DNA from: Oidiodendron maius Zn
Lineage: Eukaryota; Ascomycota; Leotiomycetes; Myxotrichaceae
Assembly (NCBI GenBank): GCA_000827325.1
Contig: KN832896.1
Location: forward strand, 70,414 to 134,413
DNA: 64,000 nucleotides
Reading direction: 5' to 3'
Both the position numbers and the translations under genes were made by a program. The notes beneath the pieces were generated by a model. It saw only the letters and a list, made by a program, of their open reading frames with translations, was not told the DNA's origin and searched no databases. Every line of letters starts with the position of its first letter. Position 1 is the stretch's first letter. This document shows, piece by piece, positions 44,467 to 55,674 of the stretch.

Positions 44467-45661
44467 ATGGAACTCGGTCTTACAGGGTAAGAAATATTGC
44501 CTCAGAGAGCATCCTCATGACGGAGGAGAATATGTTTCACCGACTGACATCGTGCACACAGAGTCGCCTTGGTTACAGGTGCCGGCGGGGCCTTGGGCCG
44601 CGCCATTGTGCTTCAGTTCGCGCGAGACGGTGTTACTCGTATTGCTGGCGTCGACCTCTCCGAGAGAACTCTGGCAGAGACAGCAGCGGTCCTTCATGCT
44701 GAGTTCCCCGGCGTCGAATTCTTGACCAGTCTAGCAGATATAAGCAACGAGGAGCAGATCCAGGCTACGTTTCGCCAAATTATAGATAAGTTCGGGAGGA
44801 TCGATTATGCGGTAAATAATGCGGCCATCGGGTCGCCATTTGTCACGACGGGTGATGCTGAGTTAGAAGATTTTGAGCGTATACAGAGCGTTAATGTCAA
44901 GGGCACGTGGCTCTGTCAGAGGGAGGAGTTAAGGCAGATGGCCAAGCAGGCTCCACTTACATCGGAGGTCTCAGCAGCGTGAGAATCCCTCCTTCTTTTG
45001 CTTCTCCGTGTCCGGAGTGAGAGGCCGATGTCCTTTCCCAAAAGTAATGGATTTTGACCAGTTATACTAATAACGCGTCGGCGAGGCTTCTAGATCCGGG
45101 AGAGTAGCCTCAAAGGGGTCAATAGTTATTGTTTCATCACTCCTCGGCCATCGAGCCATACCTCTAGATGGCCTCTACACTATCTCCAAGCATGGTTAGT
45201 TATTTCATCTCGATTTTCGACTATAGAAAGCAGATACCGTATCACTGCTCCGTTGACAGGACGTACTGACTTCTTGTAGCAATTCTTGGCATGGCAAAGA
45301 CTGATGCCCTCGATTACGCGGCCAAGGGCATCCGTATCAATGCCGTCTGTCCCGGGTATGTATTGTATATACTGTGGTAGAACCTTGTATTCCTAATTCA
45401 AACAGGTTTATAGATACACCACTTCTAACCCCTACTACTCGAGCGCTACTCAAGCCACAGATTGATAAAACGCCGATGGCCCGCCTAGCACATCCACAGG
45501 AAGTTGCCGACTCTATAGTCTACCTGGCTAGTAATCGGTCAAGTTATATCACAGGCGCTGTACTAGCTGTAAGTTATTTTATTTCGTTATTTATTTATTT
45601 TCTAATCTTTGTATATGCTTACAAATCTAATCAGGTCGACGGAGGATATAGTGCTCAATGA
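44467..45661 (+). CDS. Short-chain dehydrogenase/reductase (SDR-D)
   Basis: Six exons in matching phase: 44467-44486, 44562-44978, 45094-45194, 45280-45355, 45406-45568 and 45635-45661. The start MELGLTG leads into [15 protein letters not shown] (TGxxxGxG). The NNAA motif is in [10 protein letters not shown], the catalytic Ser in [14 protein letters not shown] gives YxxxK, and the C-terminus is VDGGYSAQ. About 267 residues. It is more distant from SDR-A/B/C than those are from one another. The long intron-rich structure is intact, so this gene is probably functional. A reductase or dehydrogenase for a ring ketone or alcohol is likely. Confidence 0.9.
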
Positions 45662-45834
45662 GAAAATCCCGTGGGAGGCAAGCCCGGAGGAAGATCCTGT
45701 TCTCTTTGAAGCATACTTAGGCCAAATCTAGAGCGTTTAGGTGTAATTACTGAGGCCCTCACAAGCAAGCTCTAAAACATATATAAAGCGTTTTCTATTG
45801 CTCTTGCTCGGTCCCTTGATTCACTGGAATACTA
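45662..45834. other. Short spacer before MITE
   Basis: No gene. The MITE begins 173 bp after the SDR-D stop codon and could serve in its 3' UTR. Confidence 0.4.
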
Positions 45835-46299
45835 AAATTGGTGGACAGAAGTTATTGTGCATACCCCACTTTTACACCAAAACTTACCCTCTTCCCCCTC
45901 TATTTAATTAAATAAAATGCTAAAATAAAACCCTTGGGTTTTTAGTAAATAACTTTACTAAAGACGTTATTTTTTCTGCGTTATTTTATAACCCTAATGT
46001 TGTATCGTATATAGTACCTTAATAAAATATAAAGAAATAAATATTTGCTTGTTTTGGATATAAAATAACTAAGCGATGTTTGACGACTTTTCTAATACCC
46101 CTTAATTATAACTCTAATAATTATAAAAATGGAATTATAGTGATATATAATATTATAGGAATAAAGCATCTAGTAAAGTTCTTTATTAAAACCCAAAGGT
46201 TTTATTTTACTATTTTTATTTAATTAAATAGAGGGGGGTAAAGAGGGCAAGTTTTGGTGTAAAAGTGGGGTATGCACAATAACTTCTGTCCACCGATTT
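45835..46299. mobile_element. MITE with long terminal inverted repeats (Tc1/mariner-type TA target)
   Basis: A 465-bp element flanked by TA (45833-45834 and 46300-46301). Its ends read AAATTGGTGGACAGAAGTT (left) and the reverse complement with a C for T (right), and the inverted repeat continues for roughly 130 bp: TACCCCACTTTTACACC, TATTTAATTAAATA and AAATAAAA...ACCCTTGGGTTTT regions pair with the other side. The centre has no coding capacity. It is a non-autonomous element, probably mobilised by a mariner-type transposase. Its ends differ from those of the 42-44 kb element, so the two are unrelated. Confidence 0.8.
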
Positions 46300-47291
46300 T
46301 ACTAGAAAATTAAACCGGATGAAAATTAAGAACCCGCGCCACCCCAGCTAACATCTGCGCCGTATACCCATTACTGTGTATATATCATGACATGGACTCG
46401 AATTAATACGAAGCGTCTAGCAAGTACGTATCAGCCGCGAGCACCTTTCTTTGCAACTGCGGTTCCTTCTGCCATATGTAGGCCACGCTATCTTTATCTT
46501 TAGTAGTATAATTGGTGTCAGGAAGCACCGCCACATAGTAGAAGTTGGCATCTGCAAACAGAAAGTCATTGGTCTCTTTCGCATGCTCGAGAGGCTCGTC
46601 TTGAACCTATGACTTTCTTAGTACCGAGAACCAGCTTTGCGAGAACGTAGCGATTAGCGCCAGTAGAGCCGAGGGGCCTTCCTATCTGCAGTGTTTGCGG
46701 AGAGGAGTGGGCGGGATTGAGGGGCGAACAATGTGGAGAAAAATATTAAATCGACCGGTGCTGCGTAATCCGCCCGATATTAACCCCTCTTGCCCTCGGG
46801 CGGATTACAACAATATCCGACCGCGAGTCTCGTCGGTGGGGCTAGCAGTACTCCGCACGGATCGAATCCCCAAGTTAATGCGTGCGGTGCAATCTCAGGA
46901 CCATTGCTCGGAACGGCGGAGGGACTGCGCTGGCCAAGGGCCTACGGGCCGGTGGTCAAACCCGGAAATCATCCCGCAGCAACACACGCACCGCGCAGTA
47001 TAGAGTAACTTGCAATTTGGCATGGTTGGATTATTGCAGCGTTGTGTCATTTACACGAGTAGGAACATACTAACAATAGAATACTCATCCTCAAATATAC
47101 TCTAGGAAATATATATGTATGTGCAGTATCGGAATAAGTACCACAACTGCAGAATTTGTGTACTGAAACGAATTTAAGCTCTAATCTCAATACCGTGCTG
47201 TTGTCTATTCCGATGTTGAAAGATATTCCTGTGTCCTTTCCAGGTTTGCAGTTTCTCAAACCAGCAGTATCTCATGTCTTAGCCGTTATCG
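46300..47291. other. Gene-free region with a perfect inverted repeat
   Basis: About 1 kb without a supportable gene. The GC-rich open frames at 46695-47073 resemble nothing known. It lies downstream of both SDR-D and the extradiol dioxygenase gene. It contains the inverted repeat at 46765-46808. Confidence 0.45.
46765..46808. repeat. 13-bp perfect inverted repeat with CGG/CCG cores
   Basis: GTAATCCGCCCGA (46765-46777) and TCGGGCGGATTAC (46796-46808), separated by 18 nt. It may be a regulator site, a hairpin terminator-like structure, or the trace of a mobile element. Confidence 0.8.
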
Positions 47292-48564
47292 TCATTGCAA
47301 GAAAGTCGGTGGTAAATCCGGCCCTATTGGTGAACATACGAGTTAGACATGTATAGGGCTAGATATGTAAATAAAGGACGGGACGTACCCCAGATATGTA
47401 AGTTATCTGGCGATGCGAGACTGTGGTTCGTTGGATTAGAATTGTTTACCAAGTCACCATCGACGTAGTGCTCGACAATAAAGCGTGACGGATCAAACCT
47501 GTGTTATGTTTAGCCAAAGTCTCCCAGTCTGCCTCGCAAGCTGTACCAATAATCGAATATCTGACTACCCATGATATGCCGGCCTACACCCCAGCAGTTT
47601 TCATAACCTTGATGTCGAAGCCAATCATGCCCAAGAACCTGTGTATCAAAGTCGTGCGTCTCGAAAGATGAATGATGTACGTGTGGTTTGGGGCCTTCAA
47701 AGAAGAAGAAACAATGATGGTCGACAAGCTCTGAGCCACGCTCTAGATGCAGAAAGGTTGTAATATTTTGACCTGCCTTGTTATGGACCAGCTTGTAACC
47801 GGTCCATTAGTGCTCTAAAACCTTACTGCTAGAATTTTGAACTTACATCACTAGGTGTGAAGTTGAATCGAGTGGTGTAGAATTCATAGGTCTTTGAGAA
47901 ATTTGTAACGCACATGCCGAAATGCCCTAATTTGTGCACCGGAGAAGGGGCTTGCGAGAGTCAAAATCATTAGTACTCAACTAAAAAGCTTCTCTCACAA
48001 TCAAAAACTATTCCCGCTCACCTTTCTGAAACCTCTGGAACTTATTTCCGGCTCTGTGCTTTTCAACGGGCTTCGTGTAGAGACGCAGTCAGTTTCACTT
48101 CCAGGTGCAACTCATAGCAAGTCCATACGTACATAGTTGAACTTCAACTCAGAATGAACAGCAACATTTTCTGATGATATTTGACCGTAGACGAGGTGGA
48201 AGGGGAACCCATCAACGGGATCCAGGAACGTGACACAGCTACCGCCACCCGGCGCTTCGCTCAGTTCTTGTATCTTGGTAGCGTTGGGCAAAGTTCGTGC
48301 CGCGTATTCAAGATCCTCCATCGATTCAACAACAAACGCAGCGCCTCCGAACTCATTGTCGTCGCTTTCTCTTGCACAGTACACAAACGGCTCCGAGCCT
48401 GTTCCGCGATAGTAGGTACATTTGCCGACTCGTTTGATCTCCTGGAATCCAAAGTCCTCGAGGAATCGCCTCGCCTTCTCAATATTTTTGTGCGCATAGT
48501 AGACATGTGCTATCCTAACTAGCTTGATTTGACGCCCACTGGGACTGTTAGTAGATGAGTCCAT
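47292..48564 (-). CDS. Two-domain VOC extradiol dioxygenase-like protein (dihydroxybiphenyl-dioxygenase family)
   Basis: Type I extradiol enzymes open catechol rings next to the two hydroxyls, using Fe(II). The start is the ATG at 48564 (MDSSTNSPSGRQIKLVRIAH). An N-terminal VOC module (VRIAHVYYAHKNIEKARRF) is followed, after introns at about 48130, 48028 and 47845 and one with donor TG|GTACAG near 47556, by a C-terminal module: HKLGHFGMCVTNF, then HVHHSSFETHDFD, then FIVEHYVDGD. In BphC-type enzymes the metal ligands are two His and one Glu at exactly these places, and all three are present, so it is likely active. The stop is at 47292-47294 after NLHIWGPDLPPTFLQ. It is divergent from the FMO at 48967, which would make the catechol it needs. 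Fungal extradiol-type proteins of this fold are not well described. Confidence 0.8.
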
Positions 48565-48966
48565 TCTGCTTTCACGGTCAAGTTCTAAGCGCAAATTGTT
48601 AAAAATTATGAGTTCAATAGACGACTGAACTGCAATACAAGGACTAGAAATGGTGCAAGTGTATGCATAGGAAAACTAGAGAGACGTAAAAAGTACCGGC
48701 GCCTTGTGACATACGATTGAATTCATTTGTGAGATTTTCCTTACTAATTACCAGCTCGGAAGTCGCAGTATTTGGCGCAGGAATTATGGCCGGAACATCT
48801 ATGGAGAGTCTCAGGTGGGCCCCCCAGTCCGAACAGCCCGCCTGGCGACGTATTTTGTATTTGCCCTTGAACTGTTAAGAGATAAAGAGTGATGAGGAAG
48901 GGATTGAGGCGTAAAGCGATATGATATCTGGTCTGGCCACTTATTTGTTCGGTCACTGATCTCAAC
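48565..48966. promoter_or_regulatory. Divergent promoter, extradiol-like gene / FMO
   Basis: A 402-bp interval shared by the two ring-processing genes, consistent with co-expression. Specific sites are not clear. Confidence 0.4.
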
Positions 48967-51225
48967 ATGAGGCATGCTTCCCGTCTCTTAACCCGTTTTT
49001 ACCCCATTCGAAATTGCCAATCCACTATCTATAAACCCGCCCTACGTAACAGACCAGCAATGGTCTCTTTAATGGCGAGCAATATTGACCGTGATGATGG
49101 TAATGAAACTCCTAGTTCTGCGTGGCATGGAAAGCAACCAAATGGTTATGAGGCAAGGCGACACTACTCAAATGGACAGGATTCCAGTGCAACGGACACA
49201 GAATTCTTAATCGTTGGTGCAGGCCCCGCAGGAGCATCACTCGCATGTTTTCTTGCTTCATATGGTGAGTCCGGGCCTAAATGTGTGGTGAGAAATATCC
49301 CGGATTTCGACTAACAAGTAAAGGCATCAAGGGCATTATGATTAGCTCCGCTTCTGGAACTGCGAATACCCCACGGGCGCATATTACAAACATGGCGGCA
49401 CTAGGTCAGTCACAAGAAAGATAATCTATTCGCGGAATTCCATGGTAACGTTGCGTGGTTCAGAGTGTCTACGAGATATTGGTCTAGATAAACAGCTGGA
49501 GAAAATATCATCTAAGGGGGATGATTATATGGTCCACACGAGGTGGTGTCATAGTATGGCTGGCGAGGAATACGCCCGTCTCCATTCGTGGGGCAATGAC
49601 CCAAAGAGAAAAGTACACTGGTTTTTACACTTGCCCGTGCATTGACTAACGCCGATTATAGGGAGACTACGAATTGGCTAGCCCATGTATTCCTGTTGAC
49701 TTACCGCAAACCCTTCTAGAGCCTGTTCTAGTCCGCCATGCAATACTCAAAGGCTTTAAGACTCGGTTTGATACGACGCTACTATCCTTCGTGGAAGATG
49801 CCGACACAGGTCTGATTACGGCAAAACTCCGCGACAACATTTCCAACCACGAGTACCAGGTCCGTACCAAATATCTTTTCGGTGCTGATGGTGCTCGTAG
49901 TCAAGTCATCAAGCAGCTTGACCTCCCTCTGTCAGTCAAGCCTGGCCAAGGTCTGGCAATCAATGTCCTTGTCAAAGCGGACTTGTCACATTTGGTTCAG
50001 AATAGAAAGGGGAACCTTCATTGGGTCATGCAACCGGATCACGAGCATCCAGAGTTTGGATGGATGGGTATTGTACGGATGGTGAAGCCATGGGATGAAT
50101 GGATGTTCATCTTGTTCCCGGATCGCAATTGCGATCCCCAAACCCAGCCATCGAAAGAAGAGTACCTGCAGAGGGTAAAGGACTTCATTGGTGATGACAC
50201 ACCAGCTGAGATTTTGGACGTCTCAAAGTGGTTCATTAACGAAATCGTGGCAGAGAAATACTCTCAGGGGAATATGTAGGTTTGCATCTTTCAGTCGCGG
50301 CGAAGACTGGTTCTAACGAGTGCTTTGCAGTTTCTGCCTCGGGGATGCAGTCCATCGGCATCCGCCATTGAATGGCCTGGGCTCGAACACTTGTATTCAG
50401 GATGCATTTAATCTGGCTTGGAAAATCGCTTATGTTCACAAAGGCCTCGCACCTGCCTCACTTCTGTCAAGTTACAGTATTGAGAGGCAGCCAGTGGGCC
50501 GTTCAGTAATCATACGTGCAAACCAAGCATTCCGCGACCATTACCGCATATGGGAGGCACTAGGTACTGATCTGCCAGATATTTCCGCTAGAAGGCAAGT
50601 TCTGCAGGAGTTTTTAAGTACCACGCCTGAAGGACGAAAGCGCCGCCGCGACTTCCAGGAAGCTATCAAGCACACTTCCCATGAATTCCACGGCCTAGGT
50701 ATTGAAATGGGCCAGCTGTATACGGGACACGGTGTCTACGCAGTTGATGAGAAACATCCATATCGGCAATCTGGACGTGCTGCGGAGGACGCTGTGCTCT
50801 ACTACGAACCGAGCACGTATCCTGGTTGCCGTTTACCGCACGTCTGGCTTAACAAGCGCACGCCAACTAAGGCAGTCTCTACCATTGACCTGGCCGGTAA
50901 CGGCGCTTTTACAATATTCACGGGTATCGGGGGCAGCGCCTGGAAAGAGGCTGCTGAAAGAGTTGCTATCCAGCTCGGGATACCTCTGAATGTGCATTCA
51001 ATTGGCTTTGGACAAGACTGGGAGGATGTTTATTTTGACTGGGAGCGGATGAGAGGCGTAGAAGAGTCAGGTGCCGTATTGGTGCGGCCTGATCGATTTG
51101 TCGCATGGAGAGCGCCAGAGGCTTTGGCAAGTACCGGGGACTGTGCAGCGAAGCTAATCCAAGTGATGGAGGCAATTCTCGGCTACCAAAGTCCAGGAGA
51201 ATGTGAAGTCAAACCTGAAAAATAA
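48967..51225 (+). CDS. Class A flavin-dependent aromatic hydroxylase (phenol hydroxylase/MhpA/TfdB-like)
   Basis: It inserts one oxygen into a phenolic ring with NAD(P)H and FAD, giving a catechol. Exons are 48967-49264, about 49325-49410, about 49470-49630, about 49662-50277 and 50330-51225, all in matching phase. FAD motifs: VGAGPAGAS (GxGxxG), GADGARSQV (DG motif) and LGDAVHRHPPLNGLGSNTC (GD motif), in the right order. The C-terminal third (from about residue 450) resembles the thioredoxin-like tail of phenol hydroxylases. The first 32 residues (MRHASRLLTRFYPIRNCQST) are Arg-rich and lack acidic residues, like a mitochondrial targeting sequence. A second Met at residue 32 may be the start instead. 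With the adjacent extradiol gene it forms a hydroxylation and meta-cleavage pair. Confidence 0.85.
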
Positions 51226-51576
51226 TTTGTTTTGCTTCCGCTATTCAAAGCCTCCCTTCATTGCCTGTATTGTCGATAGTTGTATTGTTTATCTGCTAGA
51301 ACACCTCGATTATGGCATTTCTCCTGATCAAATGAAAAAAAAAAAAATAGATTTTCCCCCAGTGTTTCGTATTATATGTCCGTAAAATAAAATAAAGTAT
51401 CTATGTGGGGTTATTGAATTCTAACATTTAGTTTCATGGTAGACATTATGTACAGACTAAAATCATACACGAAGCTAATGACTCATGTCACTCTCCTATA
51501 GCAGAGAAATTTACCTAGAGTAGCGACTGCAGTAATACTTGACTTACACCCACCGACATGTAGACGCGAAAGAATT
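51226..51576. other. Spacer between convergent genes
   Basis: A 350-bp AT-rich intergenic stretch between the FMO 3' end and the 3' end of the regulator. No gene. Confidence 0.5.
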
Positions 51577-54535
51577 CTAATAAAGTCCGGTAAGCAAATC
51601 ATGCACATCACTTGCCAGCCCCGCGCCTCTCCAATCTATTTGCAGTCCGTACCCCGAACCAAGAGTTTCGTCGGTTGAGATAGCTCGAGACTGCTGAGGT
51701 AGGTCGAAATATATTGGTTCTATTGATATCGAAGACGGTGTAAGCATTGCCTCTCCCGGTGGGGGTTGCTTATCAGTCCCTGATGCTAGATTCATAAAGT
51801 CCAGAGTTGTCATATTAGGTGTATTTGCCTGGACATAATCCGCCACCTTAGGGGGCTGCGTCTGAAACCTTGAATGTGATGATTGTTTCTGCCGTGCTGG
51901 GACACTGTTACGGGTATTGGAAAGAGGCGTATCAAGCATGGAACGGTTCAAACTAGTTGAGTTACAGCGCCGATGGACGGCTTCCTCAGAGCTGCCCACA
52001 TTTTGTGAGGCTAGGAGTTCCGTGGCTATATAATCTGTATTAGAGGCCGTTGATCGTACAAGGTGAAGGTAGGTGGGCTGCATCGACCTACCGTTAGCGA
52101 GACCAGTGGTATTGTCCAAAGAGTTGCCGTTTGTCTGTCCGTAAGTTTCTTCGTCATGAGTCCAGGAGACCTTTGCACCTGCAGCAATACAGGAATTGTT
52201 TTGGCCGTTGTGGCCTCCTGGTTGTAGCTGACCTCCCTGCTCAGAGTTGCGAACCCCCTCCAACTGCGCCTCAAGCATCTCTAGATTCTGCTGTAGCGCT
52301 GTCTGAGTATCCCAGAAGCGGACACATCTTTTGTATGTCATGTATAACACTTCGAATTTTGACTTGACGAGGCTTCTGTTGGTACCTGGTGGACCAAATT
52401 CTTTATGAACCAACTGCACCGCTGATGCAAGCCAGATTGTGCTGGATAGAAAAGGGTTGATGTACTGGATATGGTCATCACTGCTACGGTAAACAATTGC
52501 AAGGATACTATCTGCCGCTTCGAAGTACTGCCTCAAAGAAAGCTCCTCAATATCGTGCGTACTGGATGGGAAATTGTTCCGGAGCGCAGAGTTATTGGAC
52601 GTTCCAGCAGCGGTATAGTGAGAGTCGTGGGTAGCACGAGCCGGCCCTCCAAACACATTGTAACGGTGTATCATAAGTCTCGCCAGTTGTGTCATAACGA
52701 AAATGTTATGAATGCCACAGTGCAGCTGCCGTAGCGATCCCATGTGGCCCGATACCGTTGAGTCGAAAGAGAGGTATTGGTTACGATATTTCAGATAAGC
52801 AGGCAACGCCAGGCCAAAACAGAGAACTGAGTTTGAGAGCGTTTCCAGTCTTTGGTGCGATTCTATGCTTATATCTCTGCTACGACCATGATATCTGTTG
52901 GTCACCTGTTGTGGTTCGCGCTCGTCTAGCTGGTGTGTGTATGGAACACCTCGCGGGCTAGAAATCATCTGTGCCTCTTTCATTAAGGAATTAATGACAA
53001 GGAACCAAGCTTTTGAAGACTGGTTCCCGCATTCCTGTAGGGCCTTCCACCGGTAGATTGGATCGCTCTCCATAAAGCAACTAGGTCGCGGTTGGTTCTG
53101 AAACCAATACTTGTCTTCTACCGGAAGAAAGGTCTCTATCTGCGACCAGTCCACAGCAGTAGGGGTCCGTCGGATCGTGCTAGCAAAAACATCCATCTCC
53201 CATATTGCCCACCAGGCACGGCGCTTCTCCTCATTATCGCACCATTGGTTTGGGTCGACCGCTCTGATATCCTTTACGTCTTCTCCGTCTACTAAGTGAA
53301 GATTCAGCTCGTATGCCAATCTAACACACATTCCTAGAGATCGCCACGCCTTCCCACGCACTCCCTGAGTGAGCTGGCAATGTGTGCTTATAATAAGTGC
53401 TTGGAGAATGCATAAAGGTGGTGCTTCGTCACCACATTCCTTGAGTGCATCATCGATGTATATTAAAGCCAGGTTCAAAAAATGAGCCGCACGACGATGT
53501 GTACCTTTAATCTCTTCAAAACCAATATCAGGATTGTCATCATCAGGGGGGTGAAATCTGGCGGCATACGCAAACATTGCTGCAAGGAGCGCATGAACCT
53601 GGGAGGCCGACTCGATATTATTTATCTTCTCGCGAAATTTGGGCTCATGAAGAAGGCTGATGGCTACCATATTTTTAAAATATGTTTTAATCCTGTTTAT
53701 CAAGTCAGTTAAAGCTACGGTGCTTGTCCTTTGTAGTTATATATTCACATATGGTCCATAAGTGTCTGTGAGACCCCAAGAACATAACAGGCTCTCCCAA
53801 CGATGATTGGCTCCTCGCTGTCCGCGACATTTCTTGCGGAGGGAGGGGTCAGTTCCTTCTCTGGCTTTGATACATCGTGAGAAGGATGTAGAATGAAGGA
53901 GAGGTCGTGAATATTAGGCCGTGAATGCCGGAGTCGGGCGCTCCATTCAGTGTTCTCTGTACGAGTGGGATTTTCATGGCCCTTGTTAGACCCAAAGGAC
54001 ATCTGATCACTTTCGCGAATGTCGTCTCCAGCTTCATCTATGGTAGCACCCTCACTCACTGCTGTATTTAGATCCCCATGTGGTGGTAATTCTGCCCAAG
54101 CTGTCTCCTGGCTGTCGGCGTCTTTTTCTGCGCTTTCCCTCACTCGTTTCCTTCGGCGTTGCAAAGACCCTTCTATACATCAGAATCTGATAACAGCTGG
54201 GCGACGGGGACTTGTTAACGGGACAAACACTACCTCTCTTTGGTCCTGGTTTCAGTGGCCCGTCTGGGTAACTACATTCCTGGTCTATCTGTTCGCACAT
54301 GGAGCAACGAGGAAGCTCACGATCGCTAAAATCACCTCAGTTTAAGATAATGATAAGTCACAGAATCCTTGTCGTGAAATATCACTCACCATTTGCCTTT
54401 GCGTCTTTTCCCGCGTCAAATTTTGTTAGCAAAGTGTTCCAGTGTGGCAATGGGCACGTACCTGCGACATGAGTGGCAAGCGATGTCGGATTTGCGAGCA
54501 CCTCCCTCACGGGAGCTGCTTCTGTGGGCCCACAT
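51577..54535 (-). CDS. Zn2Cys6 transcription factor with fungal MHR domain
   Basis: A probable pathway-specific regulator. The start is the ATG at 54535 (MWAHRSSSREGGARKSDIAC). Three small exons build the zinc cluster CHSCRRRKGKC then CDRELPRCSMC with a final Cys after EQIDQE, all six cysteines present. Intervening introns have donors at 54461 and near 54404. A Ser/Pro/Asp-rich linker follows, then a long exon (53703-51577) with the MHR region: RRAAHFLNLALIYIDDALKE, GKAWRSLGMCVRLAYELNLH, RRAWWAIWEMDVFAST and others. Roughly 900 residues. It is divergent from the FAH gene, with a 1.4-kb interval that carries tandem CGG-rich repeats, and lies next to the ring-cleavage genes, as pathway regulators often do. 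Confidence 0.85.
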
Positions 54536-55029
54536 TTCAGATGAAGTAAAATATACTTTTCGGTTTCTTACGAACGTCCTACGAACGATGAGAGGGCATT
54601 GGCGGTAGAGTTCGTATGACAGGCATGGAACAAGGCAAGTAGGTTGTATATGTTTTACGGGATGCATAGAGACCAGATAGGTGGCGAGAACTTAAATGTT
54701 ACCCCGCTTTGCATGCACACGGGGTCCGGATACCGCCGTAGCCTCTTTGATGAATTTTCTGGGGTCTTCGGCATGTGAGAACTATGGGCGGTGTATGGAA
54801 TAAGGCAAATTGCAGACTCTCAGCATTACCAACGTATGAGTGAGTGTTTTCATGCATTGAGACCACCTGTCACGGCATTTAGGGTGCAAAATATGAAGTA
54901 TCATTGCAAGACACAAGTATGAAGTGTCCAGTTTCCAGGCAATATCACGAATCTTTCATCTGTTCACCATGTACCAAATCTACGAGATCAGAGTGTTTAC
55001 GCCTCGAGCTTACCTGCTGAATACTGTGG

Positions 55030-55137
55030 ATAGCTGCATCAACAAGCGCCTAAAATGCGTGAAAGGAGATTCTATTCCGCGGTGTCACCCTCTTTGCTTT
55101 GAAAGGGAGCGCCAATACCTCTGCTGGGCAGATCTGA
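55030..55137 (+). pseudogene. Decayed Zn2Cys6 zinc-cluster fragment
   Basis: The plus-strand frame reads DSCINKRLKC, then SIPRCHPLC and FERERQYLC. The spacing (C-x6-C, a loop, C-x3-C, then C) and the KRLKC and RERQY residues resemble a Zn2Cys6 DNA-binding domain that has lost its first Cys and gained residues between later ones. No start, intron pattern or downstream MHR region is visible. It may be a relic of another regulator gene that once stood next to the present one. The similarity is suggestive only. Confidence 0.35.
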
Positions 55138-55613
55138 ATCAGGAAGCTATTAACAGAAAGGATATAGGAAGCATCTTTAAAGGCGTGGCCACACAACTGA
55201 GATGTTCTTCTATCCGTAGGTAACTTTGCCCGAGGTCCTTTTGCACTCGAAGTTCTGGCATAGTAAAAGCCCAGTAGTGCTAGAGATGTTATGGCATCCG
55301 TGAGGACTACTTGAATATTCCCGTGTCGAGATTAGCTGCCGCATGAGCGATAAGTGTAGTATAAGCTTCTAGCATTCTAAATACGTAATGTGCATCCAAG
55401 ATACTACTTCGAGATGGTGTGCGCCAATCCCTCAGGTTAAGAAGATGTGTATATAGTTTCTAGGCTCTCCTCATTTCTCATTTCTTTCTTCGAGAACGTA
55501 ACCCTGATTGCTGACCACAAATAGTTTTGGCTTAACACCAGGATCCTCACTCCACAACAACCTGGCTCACCTATGACGCTAGATAATAATGGCTGGGTCC
55601 TGGTAAGGCGGCT

Positions 55614-55674
55614 TGGACAGTCTGTTCTTCGGATGGTCTATTCTCCGGACGGTCTATTTTACGGACGGTCTATT
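55614..55674 (+). repeat. 16-bp tandem repeat, four copies, upstream of FAH
   Basis: CGGACGGTCTATT occurs at 55646 and 55662, with CGGATGGTCTATT at 55630 and a weaker TGGACAGTCTGTT at 55614, all exactly 16 bp apart. Each copy has CGG or its transition variants, so it could be a cluster of Zn2Cys6 binding sites. It lies about 290-350 bp upstream of the FAH start. Confidence 0.8.

Noticed and set aside
42023-46299. The pogo-like element and the MITE as a parent/derivative pair
   Set aside because: Their terminal repeats do not match.
46695-47073. Overlapping GC-rich open frames
   Set aside because: Three frames overlap, none with conserved motifs. Composition alone explains them.
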